From Phytoactinopolyspora halophila (lineage in GTDB: Bacteria > Actinomycetota > Actinomycetes > Jiangellales > Jiangellaceae), in assembly GCF_003287285.1 (NCBI RefSeq), contig NZ_QMIG01000005.1, forward strand, positions 1 to 64,000: a DNA stretch of 64,000 nt, written 5' to 3'. The notes below the pieces were generated by a model that was given only the letters and a program-made list of their open reading frames with translations, ran no database searches and had not been told where the DNA came from. Positions 25,227 through 32,913 of the stretch are shown here, in pieces; within the stretch, counting starts at the first letter, position 1, and the number at the start of each line of letters is the position of its first letter. The position numbers and the translations under genes were made by a program.

Positions 25227-26176
25227 TTCTGGCGTCGCTCCCTCAGCACACGGAGGTAGATCAGCGCGATCGCGAGGTTGATCACGATCATGATCAGGGA
25301 GAATGCCGCGCCCCGGCCGAGCTGGCCGGTTTCGAGCGCCATCCGGTAGATCAGAACCGGGAAGATCTCCGTCTCCTGGCCGGGCCCGCCCTGGGTGAGC
25401 AGGAAGGGCGTGAACACGTTGAACGTCCACAACGTCACCAGGAGCATCACCGTGAGGATGTGCCCGCGGATGTTGGGAAAGACGACGTCGCGCAGTGTCG
25501 CCCAGGTTCCGGCACCGGACATCCGGGCGGTCTCCAGCTGCGACGGCGGTATCGAGGCCAGTGCCGAGCTGAACAGCAGCATCGCGAACGCCGTGCCGTT
25601 GAAGATGTTGAAGGCGATGATCGACTGCATCGGGTACTCGAGCAGCCACGCCGTTTCCCCGGTCCCGAGTAAGGAGTTCAGCGTCCCTTCCCGCCGGTCG
25701 AGCAGTACGAGCCATAGCCACGCGATGACCGACGCGGGGAGGATCCACCCCATCAGCACCAACGTTTCGACGATCCCGCGCAGGGTCTTGCCGGCGGTGC
25801 GCATCAGCCACGCGATGGTGAAGCCGAGCACCATCTGGCCGATCAGGGCGGAGCCGAGAACGAAGACCAGGGTGCGAAAGACGGAATCGAGAAAGCGGTC
25901 GTTGGTGAGGGCGTCGATGTAGTTGTCCAGCCCGACGAACTCCGGCTCGGCGGCCGCCAGACCGGTCAACTGCCAGTTGGTGACCCCGAGATACAGCGTC
26001 CACAGGGCGGGAAAGACCAGGAAGATGCCGATGAGGACGAGTGCCGGTGCCACGAAGGCACTGGCACGTGTCCTGCCCAGGCCGGCGGCGTCCTCGTCGA
26101 GACGGCGCCGCTTGGGCGCCGTCTCGACAACGGGCTGCTCGTCCGGTTCCTGATCAGTTGGCGATGTTCTCGTCAC
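25223..26176 (-). CDS. ABC importer permease (MalF/UgpA type)
   Basis: The protein has six transmembrane helices and an EAA-like loop (L-E-T-A-R-M-S-G-A-G-T-W-A-T). The GTG at 26176 (317 residues) is preferred because GAGGGG lies eight bases upstream and the overlap with the binding-protein gene is then only 23 bases; the frame extends to 26218. The N terminus is a long, charged cytoplasmic segment. Confidence 0.9.
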   Translation of the reverse strand: MTRTSPTDQEPDEQPVVETAPKRRRLDEDAAGLGRTRASAFVAPALVLIGIFLVFPALWTLYLGVTNWQLTGLAAAEPEFVGLDNYIDALTNDRFLDSVFRTLVFVLGSALIGQMVLGFTIAWLMRTAGKTLRGIVETLVLMGWILPASVIAWLWLVLLDRREGTLNSLLGTGETAWLLEYPMQSIIAFNIFNGTAFAMLLFSSALASIPPSQLETARMSGAGTWATLRDVVFPNIRGHILTVMLLVTLWTFNVFTPFLLTQGGPGQETEIFPVLIYRMALETGQLGRGAAFSLIMIVINLAIALIYLRVLRERRQK

Positions 26177-27572
26177 CGACGATCCCCTCGAGCGAGGACT
26201 GGTACTGCTCCGCGGCATCGGCCGGCGACGTGCCGGTCACCACGGCTTCGGTACTTTCCTGCAGGGCTATCGAGACCTCGGGGTACTCCTCCAAACCCGG
26301 CCGGTAGAAGGTGATCGGCAGCACCTCGTCGGTGATGTAGCGGATCATCTCGTCGAGGTCGAGTTCCTCGTTCACGTCGGCCCGCGAGGTGATCCGGGGA
26401 TCGTCGCCGTACCGCTCGAGCAGCGCCTCCTTCGAGTTCATGAAGGACAGCAGCTCCCAGGCGAGTTCCGGATAGTCGGTGTTCGGGTTGAGCACCTGGC
26501 CACCGCCGCCGGACATGCTGACGAAGTCCTGTCCGCCGACGCCGGCACCGGGCTCGACGGCTGGGATCTTCGCCCAGCCGACCACCTCGTCGCGGTCCTC
26601 CATGGGAGCGATGTCGGAATCGGGGGTGATGACCGAGCGCCACAGGTAGTCCCCCTCGATCAGCATCCCGAGCTCGTGCTCGGAGAACATGAGGAACGAG
26701 TTGTCCCGTCCGGCGGCCTCCTGCTGCAGAAGCGGATCGCCGAGCTCCTCCTCGACGTAGATGGTGTTGTAGAAGTCGAGTACCTGCTGCATTTCCGGCG
26801 AGGCACCCATCCAGAGGCTGGCGTCCTCGTCGTAGATCTCGGCTCCGGTTCCGGCGAGCAGTGGCAGGAAGCCCTGCATCGTGGTGGCCTCGCCCATCGG
26901 CGTTCCGGCGTTGATCTGGATCGGGGTCACGCCGTCGAGTTCTTGCAGCTGGCGTGCGGCGTCGAGGATCTCTTCCCAGCTGGTGGGCTGCCAGTCTTCG
27001 GGAAGTCCGGCCTCGGCGAACAGCTCGGTGTTGTAGTAGATCACCCGGCCGTCGGTGCCGACGGGGATCCCGTACCGGTCACCCTCGAAGGACATGTTCT
27101 GCTGGACGGCCTCCGGGACCTGGTCCCAGCCTTCCCAGTCGTCAGCTCCGGAGTAGATCTCGTTCAATGGCTGGATGTAGTCCGCCTGGGCGAACTCTCC
27201 GGTCCAGATGCCGTCGAACCCGCCGATGACGTCGGCGCCCTCGCCGGTCTGCAGGTCGAGGGCCAGCGAGGTCTTGTAGTCCTCGTCGTCGGCGCCGCTG
27301 CCGTCGAATTCGACGGTCACGTCGACCCCGTCTTCGGCCTTCATCTCTTCGAATTCGGGGATGACCCAGTCCTCGACCCACTCGGCGACCTCGGCGTTCT
27401 TTCCGCCTCGGATAGCGTTCTCGGCGATGGTCAGGGTGGCTTCGGTCACTTCTTCACCGTCGGCGGGAGCATCGGAGTCGTCATCCGAGCCGCAGGCGGC
27501 GAGCACGAGCGCGGCGGTGCTGAGGCCGACGGCGAATCCGCCGGCCCGGGAGCGCATTGAGCGAGTTTTCAT
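26154..27572 (-). CDS. Carbohydrate-type ABC substrate-binding lipoprotein
   Basis: The 472-residue protein has a signal peptide and lipobox L-A-A-C (Cys27), an acidic linker, then a type 2 extracellular solute-binding domain (Y-G-I-P-V-G-T-D-G-R-V-I-Y-Y-N, and S-M-S-G-G-G-G-Q in the C-terminal lobe). The start at 27572 follows GGAGG. It is the first gene of the operon binding protein - permease - permease - ATPase - PHP hydrolase. The ligand is unknown; UgpC-type partners and the hydrolase make a phosphodiester or glycerophospho compound conceivable. Confidence 0.92.
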   Translation of the reverse strand: MKTRSMRSRAGGFAVGLSTAALVLAACGSDDDSDAPADGEEVTEATLTIAENAIRGGKNAEVAEWVEDWVIPEFEEMKAEDGVDVTVEFDGSGADDEDYKTSLALDLQTGEGADVIGGFDGIWTGEFAQADYIQPLNEIYSGADDWEGWDQVPEAVQQNMSFEGDRYGIPVGTDGRVIYYNTELFAEAGLPEDWQPTSWEEILDAARQLQELDGVTPIQINAGTPMGEATTMQGFLPLLAGTGAEIYDEDASLWMGASPEMQQVLDFYNTIYVEEELGDPLLQQEAAGRDNSFLMFSEHELGMLIEGDYLWRSVITPDSDIAPMEDRDEVVGWAKIPAVEPGAGVGGQDFVSMSGGGGQVLNPNTDYPELAWELLSFMNSKEALLERYGDDPRITSRADVNEELDLDEMIRYITDEVLPITFYRPGLEEYPEVSIALQESTEAVVTGTSPADAAEQYQSSLEGIVGDENIAN

Positions 27573-27774
27573 CGGTTCCTCCAATGAACAGACATGCCGT
27601 TAGTGGCATCCACAGGGGTCCTGGAACTCGGCTCCCGAACCCTTCGGAGAGTGGCTCCTCCTGCTGTCAGAATGTCATAACCTTCGCACAGCCTAGACTG
27701 TGAGGTCCATAGGCCGCTACCGGCGTCTGGACTAGTGACAGGCAGGTCATGCGAGGATTTTTCGTTAGATGTCC

Positions 27775-27806
27775 ACATGACTGCGTGCTACGCAGGGACG
27801 TCATGT
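27775..27806. promoter_or_regulatory. Nested inverted repeats, candidate GntR operator
   Basis: ACATGAC ... GTCATGT form outer arms at 27775-27781 and 27800-27806. Nested within is CTGCGT-gct-ACGCAG at 27781-27795. The site is between the divergent importer operon (start 27572) and GntR gene (start 27854), 48 bases before the latter. The rest of 27573-27853 holds only promoter-like sequence without a clear consensus. Confidence 0.65.
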
Positions 27807-27853
27807 CTTAACATGCTGATGTCTGCAAACTTGACGACGGGTGAGGGGTCCGG

Positions 27854-28597
27854 ATGGATGATGGCATTCCGCAGCTGGTGGTCGATCGCAACAGCCCGGT
27901 CCCGTTGTATTTCCAGGTCGCCCAGCACCTGGAACAACTGATCGAGTCGGGTGCGTACCCTCCGGGAACGCGGCTGGACAACGAAATCCTCCTGGCAGAT
28001 CAGCTTGGCCTGTCGCGTCCAACCATGCGCCGCGCGATCGAATATCTGGTCGACCGCGGGTTACTGGTGCGCAAACGGGGAGTGGGTACTCAGGTCGTGC
28101 AGCCGAAGGTGCGCCGGCCCGTCGAGCTGTCCAGCCTCTTCGATGACCTGCGTGCCGCCGGGCGGTCGCCGCACACGCAGGTCCTCGCGTTCGACGTGGA
28201 CCACCCGTCGGAGATGATCGCCGAAACGCTCGGTATCGATGTCGACACCGACGTCTACGTCATCGAGCGTCTCCGGTACACCGGTGACGAACCCTTGTCG
28301 ATCATGCGCAACTACATCCCGACCTCGCTGCTGGAGCTGAGCAGCGAGACCCTTGAAGAGAAGGGCCTGTACGATGTCATCCGGGCCGCCGGAATCAGCT
28401 TGAAGATCGCCACCCAGTCGATCGGCGGGCGAACCGCGAGAACGGCCGAAGCGCGGCTGCTGGACGAGAAACCCGGCGCGCCGCTGCTCACAATGACGCG
28501 GGTCGCCTACGACGACGCCGGCCGGGCCATCGAATACGGGTCACACCTGTACCGCGCGTCGCTATACACGTTCGAGCTGACCCTCACCACCCAGTAG
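27854..28597 (+). CDS. GntR-family (HutC-type) transcriptional regulator
   Basis: The 247-residue protein has an N-terminal winged helix (P-L-Y-F-Q-V-A-Q-H-L; L-G-L-S-R-P-T-M-R-R-A-I; G-V-G-T-Q-V) and a C-terminal UTRA ligand-binding domain. It is divergent from the importer/PHP operon, which it most likely represses until the substrate or a derivative binds UTRA. UTRA proteins often sense phosphorylated sugars or amines. Confidence 0.92.
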   Translation: MDDGIPQLVVDRNSPVPLYFQVAQHLEQLIESGAYPPGTRLDNEILLADQLGLSRPTMRRAIEYLVDRGLLVRKRGVGTQVVQPKVRRPVELSSLFDDLRAAGRSPHTQVLAFDVDHPSEMIAETLGIDVDTDVYVIERLRYTGDEPLSIMRNYIPTSLLELSSETLEEKGLYDVIRAAGISLKIATQSIGGRTARTAEARLLDEKPGAPLLTMTRVAYDDAGRAIEYGSHLYRASLYTFELTLTTQ

Positions 28598-28626
28598 CAC
28601 GGCCATGACGGCTCCCGCTCGTGCTA
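28595..28626. terminator. Bidirectional hairpin whose arms contain both stop codons
   Basis: TAGCACG at 28595-28601 and CGTGCTA at 28620-28626 are perfectly complementary. The left arm starts with the TAG stop of the GntR gene; the right arm ends with the TAG stop, read on the other strand, of the converging DeoR-LacI gene. Confidence 0.7.
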
Positions 28627-29799
28627 GCCGCCGGCTGGCACGGACGAGTCACGCACGATGAGCTGCGGGCCCACCACCACGCTGTGGGCTGGCCGGTCGC
28701 CGGTGGAGTCGTGCAGCCTGGCGGTCAGCAGGGACACCGCGGCGCGGCCGATCGCCTCGCGGTGTGGCCGTACCGCCGTCAGTGGCGGATCGCACAGCGC
28801 GGCCACCTGGTCGTCGTAAGCGACGACGGCGAGATCCGTGGGTACGTCGATGCCGCGTTCCTGGCACCGCTCGACGACGGAGATGGCCTCCGGATCGGAA
28901 TGCACGAGCAGCGCCGTCGTCGAGCTGGCGAGGCAGGCGTCGATGATCTCGTTCACCGTGTCCGGCCAGCTCGGGTCCCGGTGATCCATGGTGCGCAGAT
29001 CCGGAACCCCGTCGAGCCGCAGGTGCAGCTCGTCACATGCCTTCTGCCAGCCCCGGCGCACGTGGGGAGTGGTGGGGCTGCCCGCCGTGGCGGTCAGCCC
29101 CACGCGCTGATGGCCGAGCCCGGCCAGATGCCGCACGGCCATGGCAGCGCCGTTGACATGGTCGCTGACCACCGACTCCATGGCCTCGCCGTACGGCCCC
29201 ACCGTGGCTGCCCGCTCGACGAGGACGATCGGCACGGCGGACGTCTCCAGCCAGCGCACCAGCTCCTCGCCCTCCGGGCCGGTGGTGGTGGGAGCCACGA
29301 GCAGACCGTCGACGCCGACCGCCTCGACCAGCCGGGTCAGTTGCTGGCGCTCGTCGGCGGCCTCGTACGTCGCGCCGCGCAGGACGACCCGGGCCGACGA
29401 ACCGGCGGCGGCTTCCCGCACCCCCCGGATGACGTCGGGCCAGTAGTAGTCGAGCGACGGCACGACCATCCCCAGGGTGAGCGAACGGCTGGCCCGGCCG
29501 GGGGACGTGCCGGGATCCTCGATCGCGGCGTCGGCTGGTGGCTCCCCGTGGGCACGCTGGGAATGGTCTGCCGACGTGCCCGTCGCCGACTCGTCGTGGG
29601 GCAACGTGGCGCCGCCGTGTACGCGCCGCAGCAGGCCGCGCCGGGCGAGCAGGGCGATGTCGCGGCGCACCGTGATCGCCGCGACGCCGAGCATCTGGGC
29701 GAGGTCGTTCACCCGCACGGTCCCGTGCCGGCGGACGGCACGCAGCACGCGTTCCCGGCGTTCGTCGGGGAGGAGATCGGGCGCTTCGGGAACGCTCAT
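28624..29799 (-). CDS. DeoR-LacI hybrid transcriptional regulator
   Basis: The 391-residue protein has a DeoR/GlpR-type winged helix at residues ~10-70 (E-R-R-E-R-V-L-R-A-V; V-A-A-I-T-V-R-R-D-I; R-R-V-H-G-G-A). Unlike DeoR proteins, it then has a LacI/GalR-type sugar-binding domain from ~residue 108 (L-G-M-V-V-P-S-L-D-Y-Y-W-P-D-V; V-V-A-Y-D-D). It overlaps the heparinase-like gene by ATGA, so it is co-transcribed leftwards from the divergent promoter at 31.8 kb. The paired 18-bp inverted operators there are its likely targets. Confidence 0.9.
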   Translation of the reverse strand: MSVPEAPDLLPDERRERVLRAVRRHGTVRVNDLAQMLGVAAITVRRDIALLARRGLLRRVHGGATLPHDESATGTSADHSQRAHGEPPADAAIEDPGTSPGRASRSLTLGMVVPSLDYYWPDVIRGVREAAAGSSARVVLRGATYEAADERQQLTRLVEAVGVDGLLVAPTTTGPEGEELVRWLETSAVPIVLVERAATVGPYGEAMESVVSDHVNGAAMAVRHLAGLGHQRVGLTATAGSPTTPHVRRGWQKACDELHLRLDGVPDLRTMDHRDPSWPDTVNEIIDACLASSTTALLVHSDPEAISVVERCQERGIDVPTDLAVVAYDDQVAALCDPPLTAVRPHREAIGRAAVSLLTARLHDSTGDRPAHSVVVGPQLIVRDSSVPAGG

Positions 29800-31763
29800 C
29801 CGAGAACCTCCGTCGTCAGGGCGATATTGCCGGGTTCGTCGTCCGGGATGCGCAACTCGAGCCGGGTCAGATGGCTGCCCCAGACGTCGGTGAGCATCGG
29901 GTCGTCCAGGATACGTCCGGTCAACGAGCCCGCCGCCCGGTCCGGATTCCAGGTGAGCTGGGTGGCGCGCGCACCGTCGAGTGGCCAGACGATCACCCGA
30001 CCGGGACATGGCATGTGGACCTCGCCCGCGAGCAGGTAGTGCAGCGTGGTCGGCTCCACCTCGGCGGCCCCGCCGGTGGGGGAGGGCGCCAGGGTCCAGG
30101 CGTCCTCGATGGTGACCCGGGAGGCACGGGTGTCGAGGCTGGCGTCGCGCCGCCACTCGAGACCGGGCACCGGGTAGGCGGAGCCGAGGTCGACACGCGC
30201 GACGAACCGGTCCGGCTCGCGGGACACGGCGCACCGCCGGGCGTGGAACCGGCGACCCTGGCCCTGCGGCGTGCCACGAACTTTTGGCACGTTGTGCCAG
30301 TCGCTGTGCATGGTCCAGATGGCGTAGCGGTCCGGGCCGAAAGTCTGCGCGGTGTACGTGGGCCGCCCGGCATCGACGACGACGGGCACGCCGTCGACGG
30401 CCACCACGACCGATCCGACGTCGTTGTGATTGTGATGCTCGCCGTTGTGCCCACCCTTCACGGCCAGGGTCAGGCCCGTCGTCGTGCCGGGCCGCTCGCG
30501 TGCCAGCGCCACCTGCACGCCGGGACACCAGGCGCTGCCGACCAGCGGAGGGCGCGACGTCGTGGCCGCGGTCCACTGTGGATCGCAGAGCGCGCCGAGC
30601 AGCCGGCCGAGCCCGTGCCGGGCCGTTGCCACGGGCTCGCCGGGGACCCGGTATGACGCGGCGTGCGCGGCAGCGTCGTGGTCGCCGACGTGCCGGGACC
30701 AGCGGTGGAGCACGGCCCAGGGCTGATCGCGGGGCGGCCGGGCCCGGGCATCGGCGACATTGAGGTACCAGTCTCCACCCAGGTGCATGCGATGGGGGAA
30801 CGCGACGGTCGCGCGGACGACGGGTACCTGGCTCGCGTCGAGTGCGCCGGCCGTGGCGTGCGCGACGACGTCGAGCGCCTCCAGCGCCCGGCACGCGCCG
30901 TTCCACCAGTACTCGTATCCCTCGTCGACCGAACCGTCGGGAGGCAGCGCGGCAAGGAAACGGTCGATACTCTCGATCGCCCACGCGACGGCGGCCACTC
31001 GCTCGTCGCCGTCGGGGATGAGCTGCAAGGCGGCGACGAGGACGTTGCCGCAGATCCACGGGCACCAGTTGTGCACGTCTCCGTCCAGGCCGAGCCAGGG
31101 CCAGTCGCGCCGGCCCAGGAACGGCTCGACGATGCGCTGGCGGACCTCGTGGCGTACCCGCTCCCGGAGCCCGGGGTACCGGGTGTCGAGTACCGGTCCG
31201 AGAACGTGATCGGCCCAGGCGAGCTGCGCGGCGACCTCGCCCGCACCGAGGTCGAGGTAGGGAGCGTGCACGTCGGGGAGGGCGGTTCCGGACTGCCGGA
31301 CGTGCGTATCGTGCGCGGCCCAGCACCACGAACTCTGCTCGCACAGCAGCCAGATGCCGTCGGCAGCCTCGTCCAGCCACGCTGGATCGTCCGTGGCCGC
31401 GGCCAGGACCACCGCGCGGGTGAGCCGTTCCTGCCGGGCAGCGACCTGACTTTCGTATGCGGTGCGGTTGCCGTCCCGGAAGAAGCGCGAGTACTGCGAC
31501 GCCAGTGGCTGTGGCCAGGCAGTACCGTGCTCTGCTTCGGCGCGTGCGCGGATGGCTTCCATGGTGGCGCGATCCGCCTGCCGCCATGCGGGTTCACCGA
31601 TCACCGGACCGGGCAGCGCGCCAGGCGGAAGCGGAAGGGAGGCGCGGTCGAGAAGCTCGGCAGCACGTGTGGCTGACCACGCCGTCAGCAGCGGGCCACG
31701 GTCGCGTTCGGCTCCTGGTGTCGCGAGCTCGGCGTCATGCACCACCCGATCATCTCTGATCAC
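29796..31763 (-). CDS. Heparinase II/III-like protein
   Basis: From the GTG at 31763 the protein has 655 residues: an alpha/alpha-toroid-type helical N-terminal half (W-A-A-H-D-T-H; C-P-W-I-C-G-N) and a beta-sandwich C-terminal half with the Heparinase_II_III segment K-G-G-H-N-G-E-H-H-N-H-N-D-V-G-S. Family members are mostly polysaccharide lyases acting on uronic-acid-containing glycans. No signal peptide is visible, so it probably acts on imported oligosaccharides. The start is uncertain: GTGs at 31763, 31745 and 31742 are possible, and the first overlaps an operator. Confidence 0.82.
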   Translation of the reverse strand: MIRDDRVVHDAELATPGAERDRGPLLTAWSATRAAELLDRASLPLPPGALPGPVIGEPAWRQADRATMEAIRARAEAEHGTAWPQPLASQYSRFFRDGNRTAYESQVAARQERLTRAVVLAAATDDPAWLDEAADGIWLLCEQSSWCWAAHDTHVRQSGTALPDVHAPYLDLGAGEVAAQLAWADHVLGPVLDTRYPGLRERVRHEVRQRIVEPFLGRRDWPWLGLDGDVHNWCPWICGNVLVAALQLIPDGDERVAAVAWAIESIDRFLAALPPDGSVDEGYEYWWNGACRALEALDVVAHATAGALDASQVPVVRATVAFPHRMHLGGDWYLNVADARARPPRDQPWAVLHRWSRHVGDHDAAAHAASYRVPGEPVATARHGLGRLLGALCDPQWTAATTSRPPLVGSAWCPGVQVALARERPGTTTGLTLAVKGGHNGEHHNHNDVGSVVVAVDGVPVVVDAGRPTYTAQTFGPDRYAIWTMHSDWHNVPKVRGTPQGQGRRFHARRCAVSREPDRFVARVDLGSAYPVPGLEWRRDASLDTRASRVTIEDAWTLAPSPTGGAAEVEPTTLHYLLAGEVHMPCPGRVIVWPLDGARATQLTWNPDRAAGSLTGRILDDPMLTDVWGSHLTRLELRIPDDEPGNIALTTEVLG

Positions 31764-31775
31764 ATATGTATGTTT
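31758..31775. promoter_or_regulatory. 18-bp operator copy 1 in divergent promoter
   Basis: GATCACATATGTATGTTT is an inverted copy, with two mismatches, of the site at 31836-31853. It overlaps the presumed start of the heparinase-like gene. Confidence 0.8.
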
Positions 31776-31782
31776 CAAGGTA

Positions 31783-31811
31783 TTGACGCGCCGGTTGCGA
31801 CCGCGTTTACT
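31783..31811 (+). promoter_or_regulatory. Possible promoter of the rightward polysaccharide operon
   Basis: TTGACG is followed after 17 bases by TTTACT, between the two operator copies and upstream of the GTG at 31903. The -10 match is weak. Confidence 0.35.
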
Positions 31812-31835
31812 GGTCTGCCACACATATTCGATCAT

Positions 31836-31853
31836 AAACGAACATATGTGATC
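31836..31853. promoter_or_regulatory. 18-bp operator copy 2 in divergent promoter
   Basis: AAACGAACATATGTGATC is the inverted partner of the site at 31758. The pair brackets the divergent promoter region, 78 bases start to start, suitable for looping by the DeoR-LacI hybrid regulator. Confidence 0.8.
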
Positions 31854-31902
31854 GTGCTGCTGGTGGGATTCTCGCCAGCCACTGTGACGGGAGGTCCCAC
31901 GG

Positions 31903-32913
31903 GTGACGAGCCGACGGCCACACGCCCTACTGGTCATGGCGCAGGAGAGCTTTGCCATGCAATTTCACGAGCCGCAGCTTCGCCGGTTGCACGCGCTTGC
32001 CGAGCTCGGCGAGCCACTCGTGACGGATGAGCTCGACTCGCCCGAGGTGCGCCGGCGGCTGCGCGATGTCGACGTTCTCATGACGTCGTGGGGGTGTCCG
32101 AGGCTCACGGCCGAGCGGCTCGCCGCCGCGCCCCGGCTGAGCGCCGTCTTCCACGCCGCCGGGACCGTGCGAGATCTTGTCAGCGACGACGTCTGGCGGC
32201 GCGACATCCTGGTCACGAACGCCGCCGACGACAACGCCATCCCGGTAGCGGAGTTCACGCTGGCCGCGATCATCTTCGCCGGCAAGGGCGCACCGTTCCT
32301 TGCACAGCACGTCCGGACACACCGCGACGACTGGTCAGGCATCGACCGTGCAGCGCTGAGCAACCGGGGCGGCACCATCGGCGTCGTCGGGTATTCCCGC
32401 ACGGGACGGCGCGTGGTCGAACGCCTACGGAGTCTCGACGTCGACGTGCTCGTCGCCGACCCCTACGTGTCGGAAGCCGACGTCACGACGGCCGGTGCGC
32501 GCCTGGTCGAGCTGTCCGACCTGCTGCTGGCCTGCGACATCCTGACGCTGCACGTGCCTGCCCTGCCGTCGACGCGGCACCTCGTCGGGGCCACCGAATT
32601 GAGCTTGCTGCGCGACGGCGCGACCGTCATCAACACGGCCCGCGGTGCCGTCCTCGACACCGAGGCCCTGGAGAAGGAATGTGCGGCCGGCCGGCTGCAC
32701 GCCATCCTGGACGTCACCGAGCCCGAGCCGCTGCCCGCGTCGTCGGTGCTCTACGAGCTGCCGAACGTCATGATTACGCCGCACATCGCCGGGTCTCTCG
32801 GTTCGGAGACCCAGCGGATGAGCGACAGCGCGCTCGACGAGCTGGAGCGCTTCGTCTCGGGCCAGCCGGCGCGAGCATCCGTCGACCCGAGCGAGCTGGA
32901 GGCCAGCGCATGA
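31903..32913 (+). CDS. D-isomer-specific 2-hydroxyacid dehydrogenase family protein
   Basis: The 336-residue protein has the NAD-binding loop G-V-V-G-Y-S-R-T-G-R-R. The family catalytic residues are Arg in I-N-T-A-R-G-A-V, Glu in D-V-T-E-P-E-P and His in T-P-H-I-A-G. GTG 31903 has GGGAGG upstream. It is the first rightward gene of the polysaccharide locus and overlaps the DUF2264 gene by ATGA. It may reduce a 2-keto acid from uronic-acid breakdown; the exact substrate cannot be read from sequence. Confidence 0.88.
   Translation: MTSRRPHALLVMAQESFAMQFHEPQLRRLHALAELGEPLVTDELDSPEVRRRLRDVDVLMTSWGCPRLTAERLAAAPRLSAVFHAAGTVRDLVSDDVWRRDILVTNAADDNAIPVAEFTLAAIIFAGKGAPFLAQHVRTHRDDWSGIDRAALSNRGGTIGVVGYSRTGRRVVERLRSLDVDVLVADPYVSEADVTTAGARLVELSDLLLACDILTLHVPALPSTRHLVGATELSLLRDGATVINTARGAVLDTEALEKECAAGRLHAILDVTEPEPLPASSVLYELPNVMITPHIAGSLGSETQRMSDSALDELERFVSGQPARASVDPSELEASA

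Noticed and set aside
31764-31958. Longer N terminus for the heparinase-like protein
   Set aside because: The extension would be translated through both operator copies and the divergent promoter, and its residues show no family similarity.
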